DNA of 64,000 bases from Harmothoe impar (taxonomy: Eukaryota; Annelida; Polychaeta; Phyllodocida; Polynoidae), in NCBI GenBank assembly GCA_947462335.1, contig OX381721.1:372001-436000 (forward strand), read 5' to 3'. The position numbers were made by a program, and so were the translations under genes. Every line of letters starts with the position of its first letter. Position 1 is the first letter of the stretch. Positions 10,750 through 25,700 of the stretch are shown here, in pieces. Below the pieces are notes generated by a model that was given only the letters and a program-made list of their open reading frames with translations, was not told the origin of the DNA and did not search any database.

Positions 10750-13200
10750 TTCTTTTTACAACAGCAGTTTTCTGTTCTACAAGTTTGATAGTTTTCTTAT
10801 TTTAGGGGTTTAAACATTTTCCGGGAGAGACTAAGAATTGATCAACGGCCCAAAGAAGTAAAGCATTCTCAAGATCCAGATCCATTTTTTTGGATAAACC
10901 TGGTATACTCTGAATTCCATCTGATATTCATCCATTTGATATCTTCTTTCCAAGGTCACATCCATTACATTCACACTCTCTTCTTCACAATCCATCTCGC
11001 AACATCCTTTCCTCTCTTCTAAAGCTGTAAGAAAAAGACCCTAGAAAATTAAGCAGAATTACATTGTATAAATTCGGAAATTCTTCAAAACTGAATTTGT
11101 TCTCTCAATTCCCTTTTTCATTTTTGCTCTGATATCTTGTTTTTAAGCTCACATCCATTACAATCACACTTGTCTCTTCAAAAATTATGTTTTACTGCCA
11201 ATCTTTCTATCCAAATTATGTTCTAGAGAGAGAGACCTCCAACAAAATTGAAGCTTAACATCAATTATTTCCTCAAATTCTAGAAAATACTCTCTTTTTC
11301 AAACTCTAAATTACTCCTTCATTTAATGCTTTGAAGAGTTCTTTCAAATGTCCCATCTCTTACAAAGACACATGCTTCTTTACATTGTATTTGCTTTTGA
11401 CATTTATTGTCACCAAAAGCTGTTACAATGAGGCCCCTGGGAAATCAAACAGCTGTAGACCATGACATTTTCTAAACACCTCAAATTCTGTCATTCTTTG
11501 TATTTCCCTTCCCATTTTTCTTTCTTTTTACAACAGCAGTTTTCTGTTCTACAAGTTTGATAGTTTTTTTATTTTAGGGGTTTAAACATTTTCCGGGAGA
11601 GACTAAGAATTGATCAACGGCCCAAAGAAGTAAAGCATTCTCAAGATCCAGATCCATTTTTTTGGATAAACCTGGTATACTCTGAATTCCATCTGATATT
11701 CATCCATTTGATATCTTCTTTCCAAGGTCACATCCATTACATTCACACTCTCTTCTTCACAATCCATCTCGCAACATCCTTTCCTCTCTTCTAAAGCTGT
11801 AAGAAAAAGACCCTAGAAAATTAAGCAGAATTACATTGTATAAATTCGGAAATTCTTCAAAACTGAATTTGTTCTCTCAATTCCCTTTTTCATTTTTGCT
11901 CTGATATCTTGTTTTTAAGCTCACATCCATTACAATCACACTTGTCTCTTCAAAAATTATGTTTTACTGCCAATCTTTCTATCCAAATTATGTTCTAGAG
12001 AGAGAGACCTCCAACAAAATTGAAGCTTAACATCAATTATTTCCTCAAATTCTAGAAAATACTCTCTTTTTCAAACTCTAAATTACTCCTTCATTTAATG
12101 CTTTGAAGAGTTCTTTCAAATGTCCCATCTCTTACAAAGACACATGCTTCTTTACATTGTATTTGCTTTTGACATTTATTGTCACCAAAAGCTGTTACAA
12201 TGAGGCCCCTGGGAAATCAAACAGCTGTAGACCATGACATTTTCTAAACACCTCAAATTCTGTCATTCTTTGTATTTCCCTTCCCATTTTTCTTTCTTTT
12301 TACAACAGCAGTTTTCTGTTCTACAAGTTTGATAGTTTTCTTATTTTAGGGGTTTAAACATTTTCCGGGAGAGACTAAGAATTGATCAACGGCCCAAAGA
12401 AGTAAAGCATTCTCAAGATCCAGATCCATTTTTTTGGATAAACCTGGTATACTCTGAATTCCATCTGATATTCATCCATTTGATATCTTCTTTCCAAGGT
12501 CACATCCATTACATTCACACTCTCTTCTTCACAATCCATCTCGCAACATCCTTTCCTCTCTTCTAAAGCTGTAAGAAAAAGACCCTAGAAAATTAAGCAG
12601 AATTACATTGTATAAATTCGGAAATTCTTCAAAACTGAATTTGTTCTCTCAATTCCCTTTTTCATTTTTGCTCTGATATCTTGTTTTTAAGCTCACATCC
12701 ATTACAATCACACTTGTCTCTTCAAAAATTATGTTTTACTGCCAATCTTTCTATCCAAATTATGTTCTAGAGAGAGAGACCTCCAACAAAATTGAAGCTT
12801 AACATCAATTATTTCCTCAAATTCTAGAAAATACTCTCTTTTTCAAACTCTAAATTACTCCTTCATTTAATGCTTTGAAGAGTTCTTTCAAATGTCCCAT
12901 CTCTTACAAAGACACATGCTTCTTTACATTGTATTTGCTTTTGACATTTATTGTCACCAAAAGCTGTTACAATGAGGCCCCTGGGAAATCAAACAGCTGT
13001 AGACCATGACATTTTCTAAACACCTCAAATTCTGTCATTCTTTGTATTTCCCTTCCCATTTTTCTTTCTTTTTACAACAGCAGTTTTCTGTTCTACAAGT
13101 TTGATAGTTTTCTTATTTTAGGGGTTTAAACATTTTCCGGGAGAGACTAAGAATTGATCAACGGCCCAAAGAAGTAAAGCATTCTCAAGATCCAGATCCA
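10750..13200 (+). repeat. Homogenised run of near-identical array units
   Basis: Three successive units (landmarks near 10,808, 11,580 and 12,354, running into the one at 13,126) are almost base-for-base identical. They share private variants such as the extra T in ccatttttttggata and gatcaacggccc. This points to very recent tandem duplication or gene conversion inside the array, compared with several-percent differences between units elsewhere. Confidence 0.85.
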
Positions 13201-16200
13201 TTTTTTTGGATAAACCTGGTACACTTTGAATTCCATCTGATATTCATCCATTTGATATCTTCTTTCCAAGGTCACATCCATTACATTCACACTCTCTTCT
13301 TCACAATCCATCTTGCAACATCCTTTCCTCTTACCTAAAGCTGTAAGAAAAAGACCCTAGAAAATTAAGCAGAATTACATTGTATAAATTCGGAAATTCT
13401 TCAAAACTGAATTTGTTCTCTCAATTCCCTTTTTCATTTTTGCTCTGATATCTTGTTTTTAAGCTCACATCCATTACAATCACACTTGTCTCTTTAAAAA
13501 TTATGTTTTACTGCCAATCTTTCTATCCAAATTATGTTCTAGAGAGAGAGACCTCCAACAAAATTGAAGCTTAACATCAATTATATCCTCAAATTCTAGA
13601 AAATACTCTCTTTTTCAAACTCTAAATTACTCCTTCATTTAATGCTTTGAAGAGTTCTTTCAAATGTCCCATCTATTACAAAGACACATGCTTCTTTACA
13701 TTGTATTTGCTTTTGACATTATTGTCACCAAAAGCTGTTACAATGAGGCCCCTGGGAAATCAAACAGCTGTAGACCATGACATTTTCTAAACACCTCAAA
13801 TTCTGTCATTCTTTGTATTTCCCTTCCCATTTTTCTTTCTTTTTACAACAGCAGTTTTCTGTTCTACAAGTTTGATAGTTTTCTTATTTTAGGGGTTTAA
13901 ACATTTTCCGGGAGAGACTAAGAATTGATCAACGGCCCAAAGAAGTAAAGCATTCTCAAGATCCAGATCTATTTTTTGGGATAAACCTGGTATACTCTGA
14001 ATTCCATCTGATATTCATCCATTTGATATCTTCTTTCCAAGGTCACATCCATTACATTCACACTCTCTTCTTCACAATCAATCTCGCAACATCCTTTCCT
14101 CTCTTCTAAAGCTGTAAGAAAAAGACCCTAGAAAATTAAGCAGAATTACATTGTATAAATTCGGAAATTCTTCAAAACTGAATTTGTTCTCTCAATTCCC
14201 TTTTTCATTTTTGCTCTGATATCTTGTTTTTAAGCTCACATCCATTACAATCACACTTGTCTCTTCAAAAATTATGTTTTACTGCCAATCTTTCTATCCA
14301 AATTATGTTCTAGAGAGAGAGACCTCCAACAAAATTGAAGCTTAACACCAATTATTTCCTCAAATTCTAGAAAATACTCTCTTTTTCAAACTCTAAATTA
14401 CTCCTTCATTTAATGCTTTGAAGAGTTCTTTCAAATGTCCCATCTCTTACAAAGACACATGCTTCTTTACATTGTATTTGCTTTTGACATTTATTGTCAC
14501 CAAAAGCTGTTACAATGAGGCCCCTGGGAAATCAAACAGCTGTAGACCATGACATTTTCTAAACACCTCAAATTCTGTCATTCTTTGTATATCCCTTCCC
14601 ATTTTTCTTTCTATTTACAACAGCAGTTTTCTGTTCTACAAGTTTGATAGTTTTCTTATTTTAGGGGTTTAAACATTTTCCGGGAGAGACTAAGAATTGA
14701 TCAATGGCCCAAAGAAGTAAAGCATTCTCAAGATCCAGATCCATTTTTTTGGATAAACATGGTATACTCTGAATTCCATCTGATATTCATCCATTTGATA
14801 TATTCTTTCCAAGGTCACATCCATTACATTCACACTCTCTTCTTCACAATCCATCTCGCAACATCCTTTCCTCTCTTCTAACGCTGTAAGAAAAAGACCC
14901 TAGAAAATTAAGCAGAATTACATTGTATAAATTCGGAAATTCTTCAAAACTGAATTTGTTCTCTCAATTCCCTTTTTCATTTTTGCTCTGATATCTTGTT
15001 TTTAAGCTCACATCCATTACAATCACACTTGTCTCTTCAAAAATTATGTTTTACTGCCAATCTTTCTATCCAAATTATGTTCTAGAGAGAGAGACCTCCA
15101 ACAAAATTGAAGCTTAACATCAATTATATCCTCAAATTCTAGAAAATACTCTCTTTTTCAAACTCTAAATTACTCCTTCATTTAATGCTTTGAAGAGTTC
15201 TTTCAAATGTCCCATCTATTACAAAGACACATGCTTCTTTACATTGTATTTGCTTTTGACATTTATTGTCACCAAAAGCTGTTACAATGAGGCCCCTGGG
15301 AAATCAAACAGCTGTAGACCATGACATTTTCTAAACACCTCAAATTCTGTCATTCTTTGTATATCCCTTCCCATTTTTCTTTCTTTTTACAACAGCAGTT
15401 TTCTGTTCTACAAGTTTGATAGTTTTTCTATTGTAGGGGTTTAAACATTTTCCGTGAGAGACTAAGAATTGATCATCGGCCCAAAGAAGTAAAGCATTCT
15501 CAAGATCCAGATCCATTTTTTTTGATAAACCTGGTATACTCTGAATTCCATCTGATGTTCATCCATTTGATATCTTCTTTCCAAGGTCACATCCATTACA
15601 TTCACACTCTCTTCTTCACAATCCATCTCGCAACATCCTTTCCTCTCGTCTAAAGCTGTAAGAAAAAGACCCTAGAAAATTAAGCAGAATTACATTGTAT
15701 AAATTCGGAAATTCTTCAAAACTGAATTTGTTCTCTCAATTCCCTTTTTCATTTTTGCTCTGATATCTTGTTTTTAAGCTCACATCCATTACAATCACAC
15801 TTGTCTCTTCAAAAATTATGTTCTAGTGCCAATCTTTCTATCCAAACTATTTTCTAGAGAGAGAGACCTCTGAAAAAATTGAAGGTTAACATCAATTTTA
15901 TCCTCAAATTCTAGAAAATACTCTCTTTTTCAAACTCTAAATTACTCCTTCATTTAATGCTTTGACGAGTTCTTTCAAATTTCCCATCCATTTCAAAGAC
16001 ACTTGCTTCTTCACATTGTACATATTTGCTTTTGACATTTATTGTCACCAAAAGATGTTACAATGAGGCCCCTGGGAAATCAAACAGCTGTGGCCATGAC
16101 ATTTTCTAAACACCTCAAATTCTATCATTCTTTGTATTTCCCTTCCCATTTCTCTTTCTGTTTACAACAGCAGTTTTCTGTTCTACAAGTTTGATCGTTT

Positions 16201-18118
16201 TCTTATTTTAGGGGTATAAACATTTTCCGGGAGAGACTAAGAATTGATCAACGGCCCAAAGAAGTAAAGCATTCTCAAGATCCAGATCCATTTTTTGGGA
16301 TAAACCTGGTATACTCTGAATTCCATCTGATATTCATCCATTTGATATCTTCTTTCCAAGGTCACATCCATTACATTCACACTCTCTTCTTCACAATCCA
16401 TCTCGCAACATCCTTTCCTCTCTTCTAAAGCTGTAAGAAAAAGACCCTAGAAAATTAAGCAGAATTACATTGTATAAATTCGGAAATTCTTCAAAACTGA
16501 ATTTATTCTCTCAATTCCCTCTTTCATTTCTGCTCTGATATCTTGTTTTAAAGCTCACAACCATCACAGTCACACTTGTCTCTTCAGAAATTATGATTTA
16601 CTGCCAATCTTTCTATCCAAACTATTTTCTAGAGAGAGAGACCTCTGAAAAAATTGAAGGTTAACATCAATTATATCCTCAAATTCTAGAAAATACTCTC
16701 TTTTTCAAACTCTAAATTACTCCTTCATTTAATGCTTTGACTAGTTCTTTCAAATGTCCCATCCATTTCAAAGACACTTGCTTCTTCACATTGTATTTGC
16801 TTTTGACATTTATTGTCACCAAAAGATGTTACAATGAGGCCCCTAGGAAATCAAACAGCTGTAGACCATGACATTTTCTAAACACCTCAAATTCTGTCAT
16901 TCTTTGTATTTCCCTTCCCATTTCTCTTTCTTTTTACAACAGCAGTTTTCTGTTCTACAAGTTTGATCGTTTTCTTATTTTAGGGGTTTAAACATTTTCC
17001 GGGAGAGACTAAGAATTGATCAACGGCCCAAAGAAGTAAAGCATTCTCAAGATCCAGATCCATTTTTTGGGATAAACCTGGTATACTCTGAATTCCATCT
17101 GATATTCATCCATTTGATATCTTCTTTCCAAGGTCACATCCATTACATTCACACTCTCTTCTTCACAATCCATCTTGCAACATCCTTTCCTCTTACCTAA
17201 AGCTGTAAGAAAAAGACCCTAGAAAATTAAGCAGAATTACATTGTATAAATTCGGAAATTCTTCAAAACTGAATTTGTTCTCTCAATTCCCTCTTTCATT
17301 TTTGCTCTGATATCTTGTTTTTAAGCTCAAATCCATTACAATCACACTTGTCTCTTCAAAAATTATGTTTTACTGCCAATCTTTCTTTCCAAATTCTGTT
17401 CTAGAGAGAGAGACCTCCAACAAAATTGAAGCTTAACATCAATTATATCCTCAAATTCTAGAAAATACTCTCTTTTTCAAACTCTAAATTACTCCTTCAT
17501 TTAATGCTTTGAAGAGTTCTTTCAAATGTCCCATCTATTACAAAGACACATGCTTCTTTACATTGTATTTGCTTTTGACATTTATTGTCACCAAAAGCTG
17601 TTACAATGAGGTCCCTGGGAAATCAAACAGCTGTAGACCATGACATTTTCTAAACACCTCAAATTCTGTCATTCTTTGTATTTCCCTTCCCATTTTTCTT
17701 TCTTTTTACAACAGCAGTTTTCTGTTCTACAAGTTTGATAGTTTTCTTATTGTAGGGGTTTAAACATTTTCCGGGAGAGACTAAGAATTGATCAACGGCC
17801 CAAAGAAGTAAAGCATTCTCAAGATCCAGATCCATTTTTTGGGATAAACCTGGTATACTCTGAATTCCATCTGATATTCATCCATTTGATATCTTCTTTC
17901 CAAGGTCACATCCATTACATTCACACTCTCTTCTTCACAATCCATCTTACAACATCCTTTCCTCTTACCCAAAGCTGTAAGAAAAAGACCCTAGAAAATT
18001 AAGCAGAATTACATTGTATAAATTCGGAAATTCTTCAAAACTGAATTTGTTCTCTCAATTCCCTCTTTCATTTCTGCTCTGATATCTTGTTTTTAAGCTC
18101 ACATCCATAACAATCACA

Positions 18119-21100
18119 CTTGTCTCTTCAAAAATTATGTTTTACTGCCACTCTTTCTATCCAAATTATGTTCTAGAGAGAGAGACCTCCAACAAAATTG
18201 AAGCTTAACATCAATTATATCCTCAAATTCTAGAAAATACTCTCTTTTTCAAACTCTAAATTACTCCTTCATTTAATGCTTTGAAGAGTTCTTTCAAATG
18301 TCCCATCTATTACAAAGACACATGCTTCTTTACATTGTATTTGCTTTTGACATTTATTGTCACCAAAAGCTGTTACAATGAGGCCCCTGGGAAATCAAAC
18401 AGCTGTAGACCATGACATTTTCTAAACACCTCAAATTCTGTCATTCTTTGTATATCCCTTCCCATTTTTCTTTCTTTTTACAACAGCAGTTTTCTGTTCT
18501 ACAAGTTTGATAGTTTTTCTATTGTAGGGGTTTAAACATTTTCCGTGAGAGACTAAGAATTGATCATCGGCCCAAAGAAGTAAAGCATTCTCAAGATCCA
18601 GATCCATTTTTTTTGATAAACCTGGTATACTCTGAATTCCATCTGATGTTCATCCATTTGATATCTTCTTTCCAAGGTCACATCCATTACATTCACACTC
18701 TCTTCTTCACAATCCATCTTGCAACATCCTTTCCTCTTACCAAAAGCTGTAAGAAAAAGACCCTAGAAAATTAAGCAGAATTACATTGTATAAATATCGA
18801 AATTCTTCAAAACTGAATTTGTTCTCTCAATTCCCTCTTTTATTTCTGCTCTGATATCTTGTTTTTAAGCTCACATCCATTACAATCACACTTGTCTCTT
18901 CAAAAATTATGTTTTAGTGCCAATCTTTCTATCCAAACTATTTTCTAGAGAGAGAGACCTCTGAAAAAATTGAAGGTTAACATCAATTTTATCCTCAAAT
19001 TCTAGAAAATACTCTCTTTTTCAAACTCTAAATTACTCCTTCATTTAATGCTTTGACGAGTTCTTTCAAATGTCCCATCCATTTCAAAGACACTTGCTTC
19101 TTCACATTGTATTTGCTTTTGACATTTATTGTCACCAAAAGATGTTACAATGAGGCCCCTAGGAAATCAAACAGCTGTAGACCATGACATTTTCTAAACA
19201 CCTCAAATTCTATCATTCTTTGTATTTCCCTTCCCATTTCTCTTTCTTTTTACAACAGCAGTTTTCTGTTCTACAAGTTTGATCGTTTTCTTATTTTAGG
19301 GGTTTAAACATTTTCCGGGAGAGACTAAGAATTGATCAACGGCCCAAAGAAGTTAAGCATTCTCAAGATCCAGATCCATTTTTTGGGATAAACCTGGTAT
19401 ACTCTGAATTCCATCTGATATTCATCCATTTGATATCTTCTTTCCAAGGTCACATCCATTACATTCACACTCTCTTCTTCACAATCCATCTCGCAACATC
19501 CTTTCCTCTCGTCTAAAGCTGTAAGAAAAAGACCCTAGAAAATTAAGCAGAATTACATTGTATAAATTCGGAAATTCTTCAAAACTGAATTTGTTCTCTC
19601 AATTCCCTTTTTCATTTTTGCTCTGATATCTTGTTTTTAAGCTCACATCCATTACAATCACACTTGTCTCTTCAAAAATTATGTTCTAGTGCCAATCTTT
19701 CTATCCAAACTATTTTCTAGAGAGAGAGACCTCTGAAAAAATTGAAGGTTAACATCAATTTTATCCTCAAATTCTAGAAAATACTCTCTTTTTCAAACTC
19801 TAAATTACTCCTTCATTTAATGCTTTGACGAGTTCTTTCAAATGTCCCATCCATTTCAAAGACACTTGCTTCTTCACATTGTACATATTTGCTTTTGACA
19901 TTTATTGTCACCAAAAGATGTTACAATGAGGCCCCTGGGAAATCAAACAGCTGTGGCCATGACATTTTCTAAACACCTCAAATTCTATCATTCTTTGTAT
20001 TTCCCTTCCCATTTCTCTTTCTGTTTACAACAGCAGTTTTCTGTTCTACAAGTTTGATCGTTTTCTTATTTTAGGGGTATAAACATTTTCCGGGAGAGAC
20101 TAAGAATTGATCAACGGCCCAAAGAAGTAAAGCATTCTCAAGATCCAGATCCATTTTTTGGGATAAACCTGGTATACTCTGAATTCCATCTGATATTCAT
20201 CCATTTGATATCTTCTTTCCAAGGTCACATCCATTACATTCACACTCTCTTCTTCACAATCCATCTCGCAACATCCTTTCCTCTCTTCTAAAGCTGTAAG
20301 AAAAAGACCCTAGAAAATTAAGCAGAATTACATTGTATAAATTCGGAAATTCTTCAAAACTGAATTTATTCTCTCAATTCCCTCTTTCATTTCTGCTCTG
20401 ATATCTTGTTTTAAAGCTCACAACCATCACAGTCACACTTGTCTCTTCAGAAATTATGATTTACTGCCAATCTTTCTATCCAAACTATTTTCTAGAGAGA
20501 GAGACCTCTGAAAAAATTGAAGGTTAACATCAATTATATCCTCAAATTCTAGAAAATACTCTCTTTTTCAAACTCTAAATTACTCCTTCATTTAATGCTT
20601 TGACGAGTTCTTTCAAATGTCCCATCCATTTCAAAGACACTTGCTTCTTCACATTGTATTTGCTTTTGACATTTATTGTCACCAAAAGATGTTACAATGA
20701 GGCCCCTAGGAAATCAAACAGCTGTAGACCATGACATTTTCTAAACACCTCAATTTCTGTCATTCTTTGTATTTCCCTTCCCATTTCTCTTTCTTTTTAC
20801 AACAGCAGTTTTCTGTTCTACAAGTTTGATCGTTTTCTTATTTTAGGGGTTTAAACATTTTCCGGGAGAGACTAAGAATTGATCAACGGCCCAAAGAAGT
20901 AAAGCATTCTCAAGATCCAGATTAATTTTTTGGGATAAACCTGGTATACTCTGAATTCCATCTGATATTCATCCATTTGATATCTTCTTTCCAAGGTCAC
21001 ATCCATTACATTCACACTCTCTTCTTCACAATCCATCTTACAACATCCTTTCCTCTTACCTAAAGCTGTAAGAAAAAGACCCTAGAAAATTAAGCAGAAT

Positions 21101-22753
21101 TACATTGTATAAATTCGGAAATTCTTCAAAACTGAATTTGTTCTCTCAATTCCCTCTTTCATTTCTGCTCTGATATCTTGTTTTTAAGCTCACATCCATA
21201 ACAATCACACTTGTCTCTTCAAAAATTATGTTTTACTGCCAATCGTTCTTTCCAAATTATGTTCTAGAGAGAGAGACCTCCAACAAAATTGAAGCTTAAC
21301 ATCAATTATATCCTCAAATTCTAGAAAATACTCTCTTTTTCAAACTCTAAATTACTCCTTCATTTAATGCTTTGAAGAGTTCTTTCAAATGTTCCATCTA
21401 TTACAAAGACACATGCTTCTTTACATTGTATTTGCTTTTAAAATTTATTGTCACCAAAAGCTGTTACAATGAGGCCCCTGGGAAATCAAACAGCTGTAGA
21501 CCATGACATTTTCTAAACACCTCAAATTCTGTCATTCTTTGTATTTCCCTTCCCATTTTTCTTTTTTTTTACAACAGCAGTTTTCTGTTCTACAAGTTTG
21601 ATCATTTTCTTATTGTAGGGGTTTAAACATATTCCGGGAGAGACTAAGAATTGATCAACAGCCCAAAGAAGTAAAGCATTCTCAAGATCCAGATCCATTT
21701 TTTGGGATAAACCTGGTATACTCTGAATTCCATCTGATATTCATCAATTTGATATCTTCTTTCCAAGGTCACATCCATTACATTCACACTCTCTTCTTCA
21801 CAATCCATCTCGCAACATCCTTTCCTCTCTTCTAAAGCTGTAAGAAAAAGACCCTAGAAAATTAAGCAGAATTACATTGTATAAATTCGGAAATTCTTCA
21901 AAACTGAATTTGTTCTCTCAATTCCCTCTTTCATTTCTGCTCTGATATCTTGTTTTAAAGCTCACATCCATCACAGTCACACTTGTCTCTTCAAAAATTA
22001 TGTTTTACTGCCAATCTTTTTATCCAAACTATTTTCTAGAGAGAGAGACCTCTGAAAGAATTGAAGGTTAACATCAATTATATCCTCAAATTCTAGAAAA
22101 TACTCTCTTTTTCAAACTCTAAATTACTCCTTCATTTAATTCTTTGAAGAGTTCTTTTAAATGTCCCATCCATTTCAAAAACACTTGCTTCTTCACATTG
22201 TATTTGCTTTTGACATTTATTGTCACCAAAAGCTGTTACAATGAGGCCCCTGGGAAATCAAACAGCTGTAGACCATGACAATTTCTAAACACCACAAATT
22301 CGGTCATTCTTTGTATTTCCCTTCCCATTTTTCTTTCTTTTTACAACAGCAGTTTTCTGTTCTACAAGTTTGTTAGTTTTCTATTTTGAAGGGGTTTAAA
22401 CATTTTCCGGGAGAGACTAAGAATTCATCAACGGCCCAAAGAAGTAACATTCCCAACATCCAGTTCCATTTTTTGGGATAAACCTGGTATACTCTGAATT
22501 CCATCTGATATTCATCCATTTGATATTTTCTTTCCAAGGTCACATCCATTACACTCACACTTTCTTCTTCTTCACAATCCATCTTGCAACATCCTTATCT
22601 CTCTTCTAAAGCTGTAAGAAAAAAAACCTAGAAAATTAAGCAGAATTACATTGTATAAATTCGGAAATTCTTTAAAACTGAATTTGTTCTCTCAATTCCC
22701 TCTTTCATTTCTGCTCTGATATCTTGTTTTTAAGCTCACATCCATCACAGTCA
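18119..22753 (+). repeat. Six-unit higher-order block, copy A
   Basis: A stretch of about 4,635 bp (six 773-bp units) is repeated directly in the next interval. The six constituent units are mutually different but each matches its partner at a constant offset of 4,635-4,637 bp. Diagnostic shared variants include the tgatcatcggccc unit with ttccgtgag (18,540 and 23,177), the ggtacatattt insertion unit (about 19,882 and 24,518) and the ccagattaattt unit (20,918 and 25,553). Confidence 0.9.
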
Positions 22754-25700
22754 CACTTGTCTCTTCAAAAATTATGTTTTACTGCCACTCTTTCTATCCA
22801 AATTATGTTCTAGAGAGAGAGACCTCCAACAAAATTGAAGCTTAACATCAATTATATCCTCAAATTCTAGAAAATACTCTCTTTTTCAAACTCTAAATTA
22901 CTCCTTCATTTAATGCTTTGAAGAGTTCTTTCAAATGTCCCATCTATTACAAAGACACATGCTTCTTTACATTGTATTTGCTTTTGACATTTATTGTCAC
23001 CAAAAGCTGTTACAATGAGGCCCCTGGGAAATCAAACAGCTGTAGACCATGACATTTTCTAAACACCTCAAATTCTGTCATTCTTTGTATATCCCTTCCC
23101 ATTTTTCTTTCTTTTTACAACAGCAGTTTTCTGTTCTACAAGTTTGATAGTTTTTCTATTGTAGGGGTTTAAACATTTTCCGTGAGAGACTAAGAATTGA
23201 TCATCGGCCCAAAGAAGTAAAGCATTCTCAAGATCCAGATCCATTTTTTTTGATAAACCTGGTATACTCTGAATTCCATCTGATGTTCATCCATTTGATA
23301 TCTTCTTTCCAAGGTCACATCCATTACATTCACACTCTCTTCTTCACAATCCATCTTGCAACATCCTTTCCTCTTACCAAAAGCTGTAAGAAAAAGACCC
23401 TAGAAAATTAAGCAGAATTACATTGTATAAATATCGAAATTCTTCAAAACTGAATTTGTTCTCTCAATTCCCTCTTTTATTTCTGCTCTGATATCTTGTT
23501 TTTAAGCTCACATCCATTACAATCACACTTGTCTCTTCAAAAATTATGTTTTAGTGCCAATCTTTCTATCCAAACTATTTTCTAGAGAGAGAGACCTCTG
23601 AAAAAATTGAAGGTTAACATCAATTTTATCCTCAAATTCTAGAAAATACTCTCTTTTTCAAACTCTAAATTACTCCTTCATTTAATGCTTTGACGAGTTC
23701 TTTCAAATGTCCCATCCATTTCAAAGACACTTGCTTCTTCACATTGTATTTGCTTTTGACATTTATTGTCACCAAAAGATGTTACAATGAGGCCCCTAGG
23801 AAATCAAACAGCTGTAGACCATGACATTTTCTAAACACCTCAAATTCTATCATTCTTTGTATTTCCCTTCCCATTTCTCTTTCTTTTTACAACAGCAGTT
23901 TTCTGTTCTACAAGTTTGATCGTTTTCTTATTTTAGGGGTTTAAACATTTTCCGGGAGAGACTAAGAATTGATCAACGGCCCAAAGAAGTTAAGCATTCT
24001 CAAGATCCAGATCCATTTTTTGGGATAAACCTGGTATACTCTGAATTCCATCTGATATTCATCCATTTGATATCTTCTTTCCAAGGTCACATCCATTACA
24101 TTCACACTCTCTTCTTCACAATCCATCTCGCAACATCCTTTCCTCTCGTCTAAAGCTGTAAGAAAAAGACCCTAGAAAATTAAGCAGAATTACATTGTAT
24201 AAATTCGGAAATTCTTCAAAACTGAATTTGTTCTCTCAATTCCCTTTTTCATTTTTGCTCTGATATCTTGTTTTTAAGCTCACATTCATTACAATCACAC
24301 TTGTCTCTTCAAAAATTATAATCTAGTGCCAATCTTTCTATCCAAACTATTTTCTAGAGAGATAGACCTCTGAAAAAATTGAAGGTTAACATCAATTTTA
24401 TCCTCAAATTCTAGAAAATACTCTCTTTTTCAAACTCTAAATTACTCCTTCATTTAATGCTTTGACGAGTTCTTTCAAATGTCCCATCCATTTCAAAGAC
24501 ACTTGCTTCTTCACATTGTACATATTTGCTTTTGACATTTATTGTCACCAAAAGATGTTACAATGAGGCCCCTGGGAAATCAAACAGCTGTGGCCATGAC
24601 ATTTTCTAAACACCTCAAATTCTATCATTCTTTGTATTTCCCTTCCCATTTCTCTTTCTGTTTACAACAGCAGTTTTCTGTTCTACAAGTTTGATCGTTT
24701 TCTTATTTTAGGGGATAAAAACCACCGGGAGAGACTAAGAATTGATCAACGGCCCAAAGAAGTAAAGCATTCTCAAGATCCAGATCCATTTTTTGGGATA
24801 AACCTGGTATACTCTGAATTCCATCTGATATTCATCCATTTGATATCTTCTTTCCAAGGTCACATCCATTACATTCACACTCTCTTCTTCACAATCCATC
24901 TCGCAACATCCTTTCCTCTCTTCTAAAGCTGTAAGAAAAAGACCCTAGAAAATTAAGCAGAATTACATTGTATAAATTCGGAAATTCTTCAAAACTGAAT
25001 TTATTCTCTCAATTCCCTCTTTCATTTCTGCTCTGATATCTTGTTTTAAAGCTCACAACCATCACAGTCACACTTGTCTCTTCAGAAATTATGATTTACT
25101 GCCAATCTTTCTATCCAAACTATTTTCTAGAGAGAGAGACCTCTGAAAAAATTGAAGGTTAACATCAATTATATCCTCAAATTCTAGAAAATACTCTCTT
25201 TTTCAAACTCTAAATTACTCCTTCATTTAATGCTTTGACGAGTTCTTTCAAATGTCCCATCCATTTCAAAGACACTTGCTTCTTCACATTGTATTTGCTT
25301 TTGACATTTATTGTCACCAAAAGATGTTACAATGAGGCCCCTAGGAAATCAAACAGCTGTAGACCATGACATTTTCTAAACACCTCAAATTCTGTCATTC
25401 TTTGTATTTCCCTTCCCATTTCTCTTTCTTTTTACAACAGCAGTTTTCTGTTCTACAAGTTTGATCGTTTTCTTATTTTAGGGGTTTAAACATTTTCCGG
25501 GAGAGACTAAGAATTGATCAACGGCCCAAAGAAGTAAAGCATTCTCAAGATCCAGATTAATTTTTTGGGATAAACCTGGTATACTCTGAATTCCATCTGA
25601 TATTCATCCATTTGATATCTTCTTTCCAAGGTCACATCCATTACATTCACACTCTCTTCTTCACAATCCATCTTACAACATCCTTTCCTCTTACCTAAAG

